Shown: positions 44,496-57,000, counted from the first letter of the stretch. The stretch: DNA of 64,000 bases from Conus ventricosus (GCA_018398815.1 CM031596.1:74362286-74426285); one strand, 5' to 3'. Translations and numbers: made by a program. The notes: generated by a model not told the origin, from the sequence alone.

Positions 44496-45239
44496 TTAAT
44501 TTTGCCAGAAGTTTCGAAAATCAATATTTTCTTGCATGTACTTTTTGATCAGCCTTCGTTTGGCGAACAAGTTATTGATGCCGATGCCAAGGCTGTGAAA
44601 TTTTGGAAAATGATAAAAATGTTTTGAAAGCTGAATCAGTTTTCTTGCATACGAATCATCCATATTCATGTTTCTTCGTAAAAATGATCGCCATGTCTCA
44701 GTTGTTTTTGATCTTGTAAACATTGTTTGAGCCTTTTCAAGCCAATGGCCCATAATCAGAGCATGATGCATGGTTTTTCTTTCACCTAGTTTTAATAAAA
44801 GAGCACCATTTTGTAGAAATGGAATCATTTCTTCAACAGTCAAAAACTGATCAAAAGCAGTAACATCTTTTTCGGTAATATCAGCTAAACCTCTTTCTAA
44901 ATCTCTTTCTTGGATCAGCAAGCTTTGAAGGTAGTTGTGTAGGCCTAGTTCTTCAACGGTGGATTCTTGTTTTTCTTTCTTCCAATCTTCAACGGTGGAT
45001 TCTTGTTTTGGTTCTTGTTTTTCCGTCTTCCAACCTTCAACGGTGGGTTCTTGTTTTTCTGTCTTCCAACCTTCCAAAAAAGCAATACTTCTTTCTGGCT
45101 TTGGAGGTGAAGAACAGGGCTCACCTGACCTTCTTTTGTATAGATACTCCACCATTCTCCCGTGATAAGACAAATGCTCATCAACAGCAAGAAGCTGTTC
45201 CTCTGTGAATAAAACACGACCATCACCATTGAAAGCCAT
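44496..45239 (-). CDS. Unknown 247-aa protein with internal repeats and helical C-terminal domain
   Basis: An intact frame from an ATG at 45239. The N-terminal ~60 residues are acidic/polar. Residues ~68-115 are four to five copies of a 10-16-residue unit built on 'TVEGWKTEKQE', encoded by a minisatellite. The C-terminal ~130 residues look folded and helical. The segment around 'TWRSFLRR' and 'DSYARKLIQLSKHF' resembles a helix-turn-helix-like arrangement (W..FL then S.ARK) seen in some phage and mobile-element proteins; I cannot name the family. A DNA-binding or regulatory role would be a guess. No introns needed. It is the only long undamaged frame in the left three quarters of the window. 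Confidence 0.6.
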   Translation of the reverse strand: MAFNGDGRVLFTEEQLLAVDEHLSYHGRMVEYLYKRRSGEPCSSPPKPERSIAFLEGWKTEKQEPTVEGWKTEKQEPKQESTVEDWKKEKQESTVEELGLHNYLQSLLIQERDLERGLADITEKDVTAFDQFLTVEEMIPFLQNGALLLKLGERKTMHHALIMGHWLEKAQTMFTRSKTTETWRSFLRRNMNMDDSYARKLIQLSKHFYHFPKFHSLGIGINNLFAKRRLIKKYMQENIDFRNFWQN

Positions 45240-46535
45240 GACTCAACTAGGCCTAAGGGGCGCCGGTTGGGGGCGCTGGGTTGTAGATCGGCATGCCCAG
45301 CCACGCGATATTGTCTTTAGGCCTAACCAATCGTAGTGAGGGTTCTATGTCGCAGAATTAACTAGAATTGTGCACTTCGTGCAACAAGCACAATACTTTG
45401 GTATGTTGTTCTTTACAATGTTATAATTGATTTCAGATTTGAAGCCACTTCAAAATCGTTTCTTATTTTGAGAAATAAATAAAAAAGATTACCCAAAATT
45501 GCAGACGATTTTCTAGCGCGAGGTGCCCGCAGTGAATATTATCAAGCAAAATGAATGTAAGCTAAAATTATTTTCTAATGATAGCATGTTGGAATGTTGG
45601 ATAATGAAAATACATATGTTTGGTTTGCTGGCCTAATTTTGTTTCCTTAATTTTAGGAAGAAGAAGAATTTTCTACGACTTTATAGGACCGCAGCGGGAA
45701 AATCAAAATGGCCGCTTCCGATCGCGTGTTCGTAATTTGCCAGTGAAAACTTCGTCTTTCGAGGTGAATTATGGATTTACAGCTCTTCAGTTAGTCTTGA
45801 AATGTCATTCTATCATTTTATTCGTTTTCTAAAGCGTACTAATACCATTCTTCACCTTACTCTTTAAATAAAATGCCTGTTGTGTGCGTGTGTTTACAGT
45901 GTTTTCCCTACACTTTGGAGAAGTTCGTTTATATATAGGTAGGCTATATATTAATAATAAATGTCTTTGAGGATTCTCAGATTAAAAAAAAAACCCATAG
46001 GAAAACAGAACAAATATTGACAACGCGCGCGTGTACGTGTGCGTGCCTGCGCGCACACGCATGTGTGTGTGTGTGCGTGTGTAATGGGGAAAAAGGAAAA
46101 TTCAGTGTCCAATCCCATTTCACCTAGAGGAAAAAGAGAGGCAGATAGAGGGAAACGACGAGCAGGAGCAGAGAGGAAAAGAGAGAGTGGCAGATTGGAA
46201 GAGGGCGCTTGAGAGTGTGTAAAAGAAAGGGAAAGAGTGGTAGATGAGGAGTCATTCTTGGAAGGGGGCACTTGAGGGTGTGTATAGGGGGGGGGGGGGG
46301 GGGGGGGGAAATAGATTGATGTATATAGATTGTTCACATGTGTATGTGTCTATGAGTATGCATACCTGGATGGTGGAGATGGTGTTTGGGGTATATATAT
46401 ATTATGCACTACATGTGATATTATTGATATGCTATAAGGTGTGCATAAGAATAAGATGGGATGGGGAAATTGGGGGAGGGGGTATAGAGAGAAAGGGATG
46501 GAGGAGAGGTGGGAAAGGAAAAGAGCTGGAATGAT
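45240..46535. other. No recognised gene; GT and G runs
   Basis: Includes a short 'ttttaggaagaagaagaa' near 45651, similar to the LINE 3' tail but too short to call. GT/CG-rich sequence occupies 46024-46083, a run of 22 G lies at 46287-46308, and AG-rich sequence follows. Confidence 0.55.
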
Positions 46536-47082
46536 TCAAACTAATCCATCAATCATCAATCATTTTCCTTTTTCCACCCCCAACCGGCATTATCACACCA
46601 ATCCAACCACATTATCTCACTTATGACAATGATCATCATCCTGTAGTGCTGTAGATCTCACTTATGATAATGATCATCATCCATCAGTCACAGATCAGTT
46701 CCTCTATTCCCCCAACTGGCATTAACACACTAAGGCCAGTACACAATTCCACTTTTGTAAATGACCATCATCCCACACTACTGTGAATCACACTCACACC
46801 ATGACAATAATCATCATCCATCAATCATTGTAAACCTCCTTCACTCCCCCAACTGGCATTATTACACCTATGCCACAACATTATCCAACTTATATAACAA
46901 TTATCATCGTCCTACAGTACTGTTGATCTTGAATGATACATGATCATCGGTCATCGACCCCCACCCCCACCCCCATCCACCTTCTTCCTGAACCGGCAGT
47001 ATTATACTAATGCCACCGCATTATTTCCCTTATCACAATCACCATCATCCTACAGTATCTCACTTATGACAATGATCATCAC
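46536..47082 (+). repeat. Satellite of ~138-bp units, left block
   Basis: The marker 'aactggcatta' recurs near 46582, 46714, 46851 and 46991 (spacing 132-140). It is followed each time by diverged 'caccaatgccac...attat' and 'gacaatgatcatcatcc' blocks and 'catccatcaatca'. The array resumes after the LINE at about 48166. Confidence 0.82.
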
Positions 47083-48165
47083 CTAAAGAGTCTACCAGCT
47101 CTCTGGCGTACAAGACATTGTATGCTGAGCTCTGTTCGAAATTCCCATCCTGTCAAAAAGTTTTCACTGACGGTTCCAAGTCTGAAGATGGAGTGGCCTG
47201 TGCAGCCTACTGCCCTGGGGCTCCTTCTCAGATACTGTTGGAACATTTACATTCAGATGCTTCTGTCTATTCTGCTGAACTTACTGCTCTGGTTCTGGCT
47301 TTGAAGATAATTTCACATTCTTCAAAGAGGGATTTTCTGGTTCTGTCGGACTCGCTGTCAGCTTTGGAGGCCATAGCTGGCCGCAACCTTCAGCATCCAG
47401 AACTTTTAATTTTTTTTAAACTTTTTAGTAAGTTGAAGGCGGACGGTTACAACATTACTCTTGCTTGGGTTCCTGGTCATGTTGGCATCAGCGGGAACGA
47501 AATGGTTGATCGTTTAGTCAAGAACGCCACAAGAGAGAAACTGTCCAACATTTATATCCCCTGCTCAGATGTGAAACCCAAAATTAACGATTATGTGAGA
47601 GACCTCTGGCAGGAGGATGGAACACACAGACGAGTAACAAACTCTTTCAGATCCGTCCAAATCTTAAGGACTTCCTCCCATCTACGTCGGGTGGTCGTAA
47701 AGAGGAAACGGTTCTGTGCCGGCTGCACACCGGCCATTCATATTTTACCCATTCTTATCTTTTAAAGAGCGAAGAAGCTCCGTGGTGCATTCCATGTCAT
47801 GCACCACTCACAATGAAACATGTTCTTTTTAGAGTGTTGGGACTTGCATGATGTGAGACACAAACATTTTACAGCGGAGTCCATGAGGATCCTGTTCAGG
47901 GATGTCCCGCCAGACGTGATCCTTGAGTTTTTGAGAGAGATTAACATTTTTCTTCTGATTTAAGATTTTACAGAAGAAAGATTTTTAACGAAGTTTCTGG
48001 TACGTTTCTAGACGATGTCATTTACTGAGATGTATGAAAGGTTTTTTTGTTGTTTTTGTTTTTTTTTCAAAATGACTGGTGAGTTGATTTTAACGTGGTG
48101 ACAGCCCTGATGTGGCCCTTTGCGGTCGGCTGGGCTATAAGCAACATTATCTTATCCTAACTAAT
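47083..48165 (+). mobile_element. 5'-truncated LINE with RNase H, inserted in the satellite
   Basis: Keeps the C-terminal part of the polyprotein and a 3' end 'gatgtggccctttgcggtcg' ... 'cttatcctaac'. CCTAA occurs at both edges and may be the target duplication. RNase H and this 3' end suggest the I/Jockey-related group of LINEs. Confidence 0.82.
47118..47960 (+). pseudogene. LINE RNase H and C-terminal zinc knuckle
   Basis: RNase H landmarks in order: 'VFTDGSKSEDGVA' (first Asp), 'YSAELTAL' (Glu), 'VLSDSLSALEA' (Asp) and 'AWVPGHVGISGNEMVD' (final His and Asp). After a frame break near 47755 a cysteine/histidine stretch 'PWCIPCHAPLTMKHVLFEC' follows, common at the C-terminus of these LINEs. 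The catalytic set is complete, but the RT is absent. Confidence 0.88.
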
Positions 48166-48335
48166 TCATCAGTCATTGATATTTCCTTTATTCCCCCACC
48201 TGGCACTATTGTACCAATGCTACATTATTCCACCTACATGACAATGACCCTCACCCTATAGTTCTTCTACTGATCCCAAATGTTCACCATCCATCAGTCA
48301 CTGGAAATACTGTCATCTAGTGATCACCTTCATAC
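48166..48335 (+). repeat. Satellite of ~138-bp units, right block
   Basis: Continues the array at 46536-47082 ('ttcccccacctggcac', 'acaatgaccctcaccc', 'catccatcagtca'). Confidence 0.75.
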
Positions 48336-48805
48336 TGCAATGTATATGGCAATGAGGAAGCTGACCATTTGGTAAAGGAAAGAGAACAGCAGCCCCAACT
48401 AGGACAGGAAGTCTTTGAAAAAAATCAAAAGTATTATCAAGGAGATTTTATGTTATGCGCTGGTGACCTACTTGTTTTTGAGTGAACCAGTATTTTAGAG
48501 AAGAAGAAGAAGAACTTTTTGTAAAAGAGATTGTGGTCAGAACTTTAGGAAGACTCTTGGAAGTCAACGCGCAATCTTCGGCAATCTCCCCACGTCAAAA
48601 CCATCAGCAAAATGATGTTGGCCGTACAAAGGAAGAAGAAGAAGAGTGGTCGACGGCACAGTGGACAAGCCACAAAGCGACGGCCTTCAGATAAGAAGCC
48701 CCCCCCCCCTCCCCCCCCCCCCTCCCTGCCCCGACTCATCAGTCCTCAAAATCATTGGTTAATTATACATGAAAGTGACATAATCAAATGTTGCAAGCAA
48801 ATCCT

Positions 48806-48879
<74 letters not shown>

Positions 48880-49460
48880 TCACTAGCTTTGTATGATTCA
48901 TTTTCTCACATGCATGACTGTCAGTTGTATACGAGTGTTACGTATGCAAGTTGTTTTGTGGCATGGATAAAATTTGAATTGTGCAGATATTGTCAGATGA
49001 TTTAACTGTTGCCTTTACCCACCCCACCCATCCCTTCACCCCTTTTCTCTCACTGTGTGCATGTGCACGCACATATGTGTGAGTGTGTTTGTGCGTGCAT
49101 GTGTGTGTGTGTGTATAACTAACCTTTGAACTTGGGCCACCCCCTTGTCCTCTTACATCCCCCCCCCCCCCCCCCCCCCACCTTCCTTTAGTCTCCTGTT
49201 TGTAGCATACAGAAATTTTACCCCTCCCCTTCCATCAGCCTCTAATTCCCAAATTTCTCTTTCAGCCCTCTCTTCTCTTTCTGTCCACAAACACACACGC
49301 GCGCATGCATGCACGCACACATGCACACACACAGAGAGAAAGAGAGAGTGATAAAGAGAGGGTGACCACATGATAAACAAACACATATCAAGAGAGACAG
49401 ACAGACGGTATGAAAATGCACTGCACCCGTATGCACGCGCGCACACACACACGCACGCGT

Positions 49461-49496
<36 letters not shown>

Positions 49497-49600
49497 ACAC
49501 ACACACACATGCACACACATTGCTACACATTCTATCTTCATTCCACCCTCCCATTCTCCCACCCCACAAGAGCTTGCTAACTCATTGATGAAACCATTTA
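48336..49600. other. No gene; LINE tail fragment and several microsatellites
   Basis: A fragment at 48455-48511 repeats the LINE 3' tail ('gcgctggtgacctact', 'agaagaagaagaa'). (CT)n lies at 48810-48874, a run of 21 C at 49159-49179, and CA/CG repeats near 49293-49332 and 49441-49520. No coding exon found. Confidence 0.7.
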
Positions 49601-49607
49601 AATAGCA

Positions 49608-49694
49608 ATGGATGATCTTACTTTTCTTGTGGGACTTCTGACAGAAAGCATTGTACACAGTCAACAAATGTGTTTCCAGAACTGTCCAGTTGAG
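49608..49694 (+). pseudogene. Degenerate tandem copy of a myosin exon
   Basis: Reads MDDLTFLVG..., about 80% identical to the exon 116 bases downstream, with one codon deleted and several substitutions. It lacks the GTAAG donor (GAG is followed by GGGAGA). It still begins with an ATG and is open. Probably a duplicated, decaying exon; it could act as an alternative 5' end only if spliced elsewhere. Confidence 0.8.
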
Positions 49695-49721
49695 GGGAGA
49701 CACTTTACAACATCTTATCAG

Positions 49722-49813
49722 CCATGGATGATATGACTTTTCTTGTGGGACCTCTGACGGAGGACAGCATTGTACGCAGTCTACAAATGCGTTTCCAGAA
49801 CTGTCAGTTTGAG
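49722..49813 (+). CDS. Myosin exon a (motor entry)
   Basis: Follows an acceptor TTATCAG; the ATG at 49724 may be the real start or an internal Met. Ends GAG|GTAAGA, phase 0. Encodes MDDMTFLVGPLTEDSIVRSL and ten more residues, the standard myosin opening before the P-loop. Confidence 0.85.
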
Positions 49814-52800
49814 GTAAGATGCATTAGCATTTCTGAAAATTTATCTTCAGAGGACAGAGTCAGATTATCATAGCTCCATGCTGTGACATGGCTTGAGAAA
49901 CACTCATTAAATCCCAGACAATAAACTAATGGATAAGGCAGGTAATCCGCCAGGCTTATGTTTTTGGTGAGAAACCACCTCCCCCAAAGCAGATATCAGG
50001 GCACATGAGGTCCAGGCTCTCTCCAGCAGTTCTGTTCTCAGGACAGAGCATTGTAGTTACTTGTGTACTTGAGTGTGGTTGGAAGTCCCAAACTACATTT
50101 TGTAGATTTTATCTTGGAGACATAGCAGAAGATTTTTTTTTGCCCTTGACTGTCTTGGAGTCATTGTTGTCACTTAGACAGCCACACATCACAGACAGTG
50201 ATTGCTCTGGAACTCCTTTAGGGCACATGTTGCTCAGACAGCTATCCTCCCCATTGATTGATTGTGCTTGGTGATCTCTTTTGAGGCATGGCTTGCTCAG
50301 ACAAGAGCATGCTCCATTGAAAGTCTGGTCTTGAAATTCTTTTGGAGGCTTGTGTTTCTTAGCTTCACACCACATTTGTTGAGTATGCTTGGTGGTCTCT
50401 TATGGCTAGCTCAGACAGTAACATGTTCCAGAGGATGTTCATATTCCATATTCTTTTGGGGGCTTGTTGTTGTTGGCATGTTCACATCCAATGGATTGTT
50501 TTTGCTTGGTGGTCTTCTTTTGGACATGTTTTGCTTAACAGGCAACATGTTCCACTGCTTATTTCACTATTTGTCTTCATATTGTCTTTGAGGGCTTGAC
50601 AGTATGTACCTCAGAGTTTTTGTATTTGCTTGGGGTCTTTTTCATTGCTCATGCAGCAACCCACTACACTGTGCCTGTGTATTTGGTAGCCTCTGTTCTT
50701 CCCTTGTTCTGGTGCATATATTCGTTGTTATTGCTTGTGTGTATTTTCATTAGCTTACTTACTATTGTATCTTTGTATAGAGAGCAGGGACTTTTGTATA
50801 TTTGATAGAGAGCAGGGACTAATGCATTCACCCCCAGGTTTGGTAAGGAAGACAGTTCTTAGTTTAGGGTAAGGGGATTTGAACATTTGTCAATGAAGGT
50901 TTCATATTCTCCTTCTGGCAGGTAAGCATGTTCTCTCACCTCCTTTTTGTTATGCAGTCATTTGTTTGGACGGATGAGTATCAGATAAATGGAATTTTCC
51001 TTCCTGAAGTAGTTTTATGAAATATTTACCTGTCCAAACACTAGAACACGTTCCTGCCTCCCTGTTACTACCAGCAAACTGAAGAGTAAGTTCACAAACA
51101 GCACTGATGTATACCTCATGTGTATTCTTTGGGTTGATTGGGTCTGGAGGAAGGGTTAACTCTCTTTCTTTCCCAAGTTTTTTTTTTTTAGGGGGTGCAG
51201 GGCGGTTCCAAGTGTAAAGGCATCTGTTCATACCATGTAGAATGAAGGCTTTTGTTTAGTAAGACCTATATAAAAGTACTTTTAGTAAGAAAAGTCCTTT
51301 TAATCTTACTCCTATTCTGCAGCTGATGAGCATAAGCAAATATGAAAGTGTCACATGTGTGGATATGAATGCGTGTGGCAGATTGTATGAAAGTGTATGA
51401 CTATATATATGCATGTGAATGTGTGTTGGGGAATTGTTCAGTGTTGTCAGAAGATATGAAAGTATAACACAAATGTGTGGATATGATTTAGTGTAACTGA
51501 CTGAGTTCATGTATGAGTTTGTGCAGATTTGTATATGTGTTTCTGTTTGTATATGTATGCACTTGCACATTTCCAATACCACTGTAGGCATACATCTTCT
51601 GTGCAGACTTTGATTGGACCTCATCTGATCTGTATCAATCCCTGTGACCGACGCTCCAGACCTCCACACACACTGCTAGATGTAGGCTGTCAGTCACTGT
51701 CCTTGTGTAACCTGGTGCGTGCGGCTGTGTCCCAGCATGCTGACACCACTCAGTCACAGGTCATCCTGGTCAGGTATTGTTCAAGTGTCCATTTCTGATG
51801 ACACAAACTTGCCTTTGTTCAAAGATTTGTCAGTGTTTGACAAAAACTGGACCCTGAAGCCAGCATTAGATTGTAGATGCACGATGAAGTGTTATGTGGA
51901 AATTGTATTCAGTCTTAAAAAGCTTCTAGCCATCTTTTTTCCTTCATTTTTGTGAAGAGAAATTTCATTCCCAAACTGTGTACACGACAAGATACTGGAA
52001 AAAGCAGCTGTATGCAGTCCTCTTACCATATGAAATGTGCTCAGTCGCCTGGTTCTGGCTTGTAAGGATTATGACCAAGTGACCTGTAGGTTCAACGAAA
52101 GAATGTGAAAAACAAAAGCAAACAAAAGCACGCAACATGATTTAAACTAATGAAAGACTTTTACATCGTCTTTTCCTCTTCAGCCCACAACTCCTTGAAG
52201 TATTTCTTTGCTTGGGAGTCTCTTTTTCATGAGGGACTGTTTTGACTCTGCATGCAGGCATCCATAATCTGTTTGGGAGCAATATGTACTGCTTATTTTC
52301 ATGTTCAAGGACCACAATAGAGGTTGTCTTACCACTCAGTATTACTTAATTTCTGTTCTTTTTTTTCAATTCGGCGGTTGATAATTTCATGTTCGGGATA
52401 ACATACAACTTGTGGTCTGTTATGCACAGATTGTGCCATGTAACATAATGTAATCCAGATGTTATGCTCTTGTATCTTATTATGTATGTTTTTTCTGTTG
52501 TTGTTTGTGCATATTTTTTGTTTGTTCATAAGACAGAAATTAAATAAAGCAAGTTACTAAAAAGAATAATAACGAAGAAAAAGGCAAAAAACTTATGTCT
52601 GCAGTACTAGAAAGATGACGACTGCTCACTTTATTCATTATTCTAACATCACCTGTTAGTGTATCTATTTATTTACCATTAGATCTAAAGCTGCCTTCCT
52701 AAAACGTTTGTGTGTCAGATAATTTTTGTTTATTTCTATTTATTTATTTTTTTTTATTTTTTTATTTTTTTTTTTTTTTTTTTGCTGTCCCACTCTCTGC

Positions 52801-54052
52801 GCCACCTCAGAGGCAGTGCACCCACGCCGCTCATTCCGACACCCTGTCCACAGCCACAGCCCGGTCGGCCCCGCCGCAGCCCCGGCACCGGCAATCCACA
52901 GGAAGCAGTCAATGTCAAGTCGTCAAGAGGCAACCCACCGGAGGAGACACTGCACTGCTGCCGAGTCACTTCGGTGGTGTTCAGTGGCGCCTGTTTGATC
53001 TAACATGCCAGGACACCACCTACTAAGCCCCCTACTGACGACAATAATTGCTTAGTCGCAGAGCCGGCGTGAGTGAGCTCTCCCTCCAGAGGGCGCCACC
53101 ACGTCCGTCCAACGACAGCCCCCATGGACTCGCCGATACCGGTGACCTCGACGGAACCAAACCAAGGTCACAGACGTGGAGAGGACATCGAAATTGAGGT
53201 CACCATGAGAGCAGGGCATGAAGGGCCACAGAATTTGAGACATTTTTTTTTTAATGCTGATCGATGAGAATGAGGATGATTAAGATGATGCTATGGATTT
53301 CCGTTTCGTCTGAGACTACATGACAGGGCTGTACTCTACGCTTCCTTTCATAATATATCCCGGCGTCAACCAGGCCCGAGAGATACAGGCACCTGCAGTG
53401 TTGGTCATAAAATTTGAGCAACACTCTCAGAAACACATCCATTAAGTGGATGAAACTCGACTGTGTGGTCCCAGTCTTCCCAACTGAGTCCGCAGCAAAC
53501 TCAACTCTGGGTAGGAGCCGGTCGGGGCAGAAAAAACCCACATGACTTCTGATGGGATTCGAACCCACGACCTCCCAACCGGGAGTCCGCGACGTTAACC
53601 ACTTCGCCACGGCGGCTGGTTCTATTTATTTATTTGTTTTTTGAAGGAGTCTGGTCAGCAAGTTGAAAGTATTTTCTTTTTTCACATATGACATTACAAT
53701 AAATCATGGAACACAGGTAAAAACAAATGTATGATGCAGAGATATGAATAACTTGTAAGTACACATCACAAAATGATAAGATTATGAAAGATTATGTATG
53801 TTTCCTCTTTTCTGTATTCAGTGGAGAGAGCGGATCAGGCAAGACTCACTATGCTATGTCAGCATTGCATCAGCTGTATCATGCCGCAGGGGGAGGGGCA
53901 GGTACCAACGCTTTCAAAGGTCTCTCTGCTGCCATTACGTATTGGCAGCGTTCATGTCTGCTGCCCGTCCATCAAATCCTGACAGCTCATGCATGGTAAA
54001 TAGCCATGAGTCAAGTAACTGTGTGATTATGTTTGTTGATTGCTCTGTTTGT

Positions 54053-54083
<31 letters not shown>

Positions 54084-57000
54084 GGGACGGAGTGCATGGG
54101 GATGACTGATGAGCAGGGATTTGTGAGGGGGGGAGAGATTTGGGGGGGGGGGGGGGGCATAGGGGTGTGTTGTGTGCATGTGTGTGTGTGTGTGTTACAT
54201 GTGTGTGTGTGTGTGTGTGCGTTCAAACATACATTCATGCATGTATACATGTGTTTTATGTATGTTTGTGTAAAATCTTAATTACAAATGGGCTGCTGTT
54301 AGTACAGAAATGTGATGTTAGTAAACTGTACAAAAGAATGAATAACTGCGTTGGTTTTTGTTGTTGATATTGTCATTCATGAGGACGTTGCAGGGCATGT
54401 ATCTGGAGAATCTTACGTCAGACTGTGTCATCTATCGCACCAGAATACACTGTCTGTTCATTGATCAGGTAAGTTGGGGTTGTTTGTTTGTTGTTGTGTT
54501 ATATGGATGAAAAAAAAATGGTGATTTGAAAATGTTTTCGTTATTTTGTTTGACTCATTCATGGAGACTTATCAGCGAAGATGTGCTGATGATCACAGGC
54601 TGCTTGGATGTAGGAATATTCGCATCAGTCTAGGTCTTAGAAAAAGCAGTTATTGAATTAGGAAGAGGATTTGATAAATGGTATATCATTATGATGATCC
54701 GTGGTATATAATTATCATGAACCTGAAGTACAGGGTCTGCTCTGGTATATGGACATAGAGGCCTGAAAACAACTGATGCTACATGAGAATGAGTCAGAAT
54801 GTGGCAGTGCATCATTGGGGATTTGCAGCGTGAAATTAATGGCCATGAAAGGCATAGAAAATGGCTTGGGTGGGGTAGGGATGGAGGTGGGGGAGGTTAA
54901 AATGGGATTTACTCTAGGTTGAAGAGTTTTGTGTGAATGGATTGTGTACTGATGAGGGAAAAGATACACATGGTTTCTTTAGTCAGTCTGTTTTGTTCTC
55001 AAGCTAAAGTTTTCTGGGTTTCCTGGTATTAATAATGGGTGTAGTTAAACCTTATCATTACATAATCTCATAACTGGGTTGCAGAGAGTTATAAATTGAC
55101 TGCTTGCCATATTTTCAAAGTACTGAAAAGAGAACATGTTGCTACCCTGCTCTCTGATCTGCGTTGTTTTCCTGTTTCCAACATAAGATCTGCATGCATT
55201 GTTAAAATGTCATGATTGGCACAGCGCTTCTTTACTTGTCTGAACTTGTTCATCTGTATATCCCTTCACATCCTTTTCGTGCTTCAGATGATGCGCATCT
55301 TTCATAAACCTTATCCAAAACATTCCACTGACCAGCCCCTGTGGAACAGTTGTTACTCTTGCAGATTACAGGCTGGGAGGCTGTTGGTTTGATTTCCATC
55401 AAAGTCATTTATTTGTTCAATTTTTCTGGCCTGACCAGCTCTTACTGTGGGTTAAGTTTGCTATGGGCTCAGTTAGGAAGACTGGAATCACATAATAGAG
55501 TCTCATCCATTCAGTAAATGTATCTCGAGAGAGAGTTGCTCAAATTTCCTAACAACACTGCAGGGGTCTGTATCTCTCAGTTCTGGTTGACACTGGGAGA
55601 TATGATGAAAGTAAGTGTAGAGTACAGCCCAGTAATATAGTCGCAGACTAGAATGGAAATCCATGATATTAATTGCTCATTCTGATGAGGAAGAGGAAGA
55701 TGATATTATGGAGTTCTATTCTGGTCTGAGACTACATTTCAGGGTTTATTTCATGCTTTTGTCATTTTTCAGCATTAAAAAAAAAATTCAGATTCTGTGA
55801 TACTCAATGCCCTGCTCCTATGGTGACCTCAGTTTGTATTCCCTCTCCAAGTCTGTGCCCTAATTGGATTCATGTTGAGGTTGCTGGTACAGGCAGATCC
55901 ATGGGGACTCTCATTGGGTGGGTTGAGGTCAGAGGGGGATCTTCACTCATGCTACCATGACTAATTATTGTCATCAGTAGAGGGCTTGATAGATAGTGTT
56001 GGGCGTATGTTGGATCAGAACCAGCTCCACTGAACACCAAAAGAGTAACTCGATAACAATGCAGTGTCTCCTCTGGCAAGTTGCCACATGATGATCTGAC
56101 ATTGACTGCTCCCTGTGGAGTGCCAGTGCCAGGACTGCAATGGGACTAGCTGAGATGTGGCTGTAGATGGGGAGCCAGAATGAGCTGGGAGGGGGGGGGG
56201 GTATTGCCACTGAAGTTGTGCAGAAGATAAGACAGAAAAAGAAAGAAAGAAAAGAAAAAAAAGAAAAGGAATTTTTTCCAACTAAAGAAAAGTGTGTATG
56301 TGGAATAGCTGGAGGATTTCTTGTGAAGTTAGAGGTTTAAGATAAAATGGTGGGATGAAACGGAAAAACAAGCAAACAAAGCTAGATGTATGTAATGATA
56401 TGAAGAGTGATTGAATGCAAAAGATGATCATAAATGATTTCAGGCAAGAGTTACACATGTGTCACTGGGGGAGAGAAACTACCATATCTTTTACTACATG
56501 TTGGCTGGTTTATCTGCTGAAGAAAGAGGTATGTTCACAAGTGCCCAAACATGGAGCTGAAGTTGGATAAGTTTAGATCAAAGATTCAACTTTTTCTTGA
56601 TACTGTCAGAAAGGCAAAAGCTACTAAGCTGCAGGAAAGAAGAGTAAGAGAACAAGAACTATTCATTTTCATGTTAAGGCCAAGCTCTGAGTACAGATAT
56701 TTTGGTTCAAAATTCAAAAGTTTGATATCCTGGACAAACTTGAATGGAAAAACATAATTGTGTAATATTAAGTATGTATCTCATTACTGTAAATTGTATC
56801 AAAGAAAACTTTTTTGTCATTCCTTTCATGTCTTCATCTTTCTGTTTTTATTCAGTCTCATCTCCCAGTTTCACAGTCTAAAAGCCTACATAACTAGGCA
56901 CAATATGTGGTGTCTTTGTCATTTTTCTCCCTGCCTCTCTCTCCTTGTGTCTCACAAGTAATGAATTGATGACAGGTAAGCTTTACCATATTTCAGTGAA

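Noticed and set aside
53540..53619. tRNA gene
   Set aside because: The tRNA-like fold is the head of the 870-bp retroposon, which has its own target duplication.
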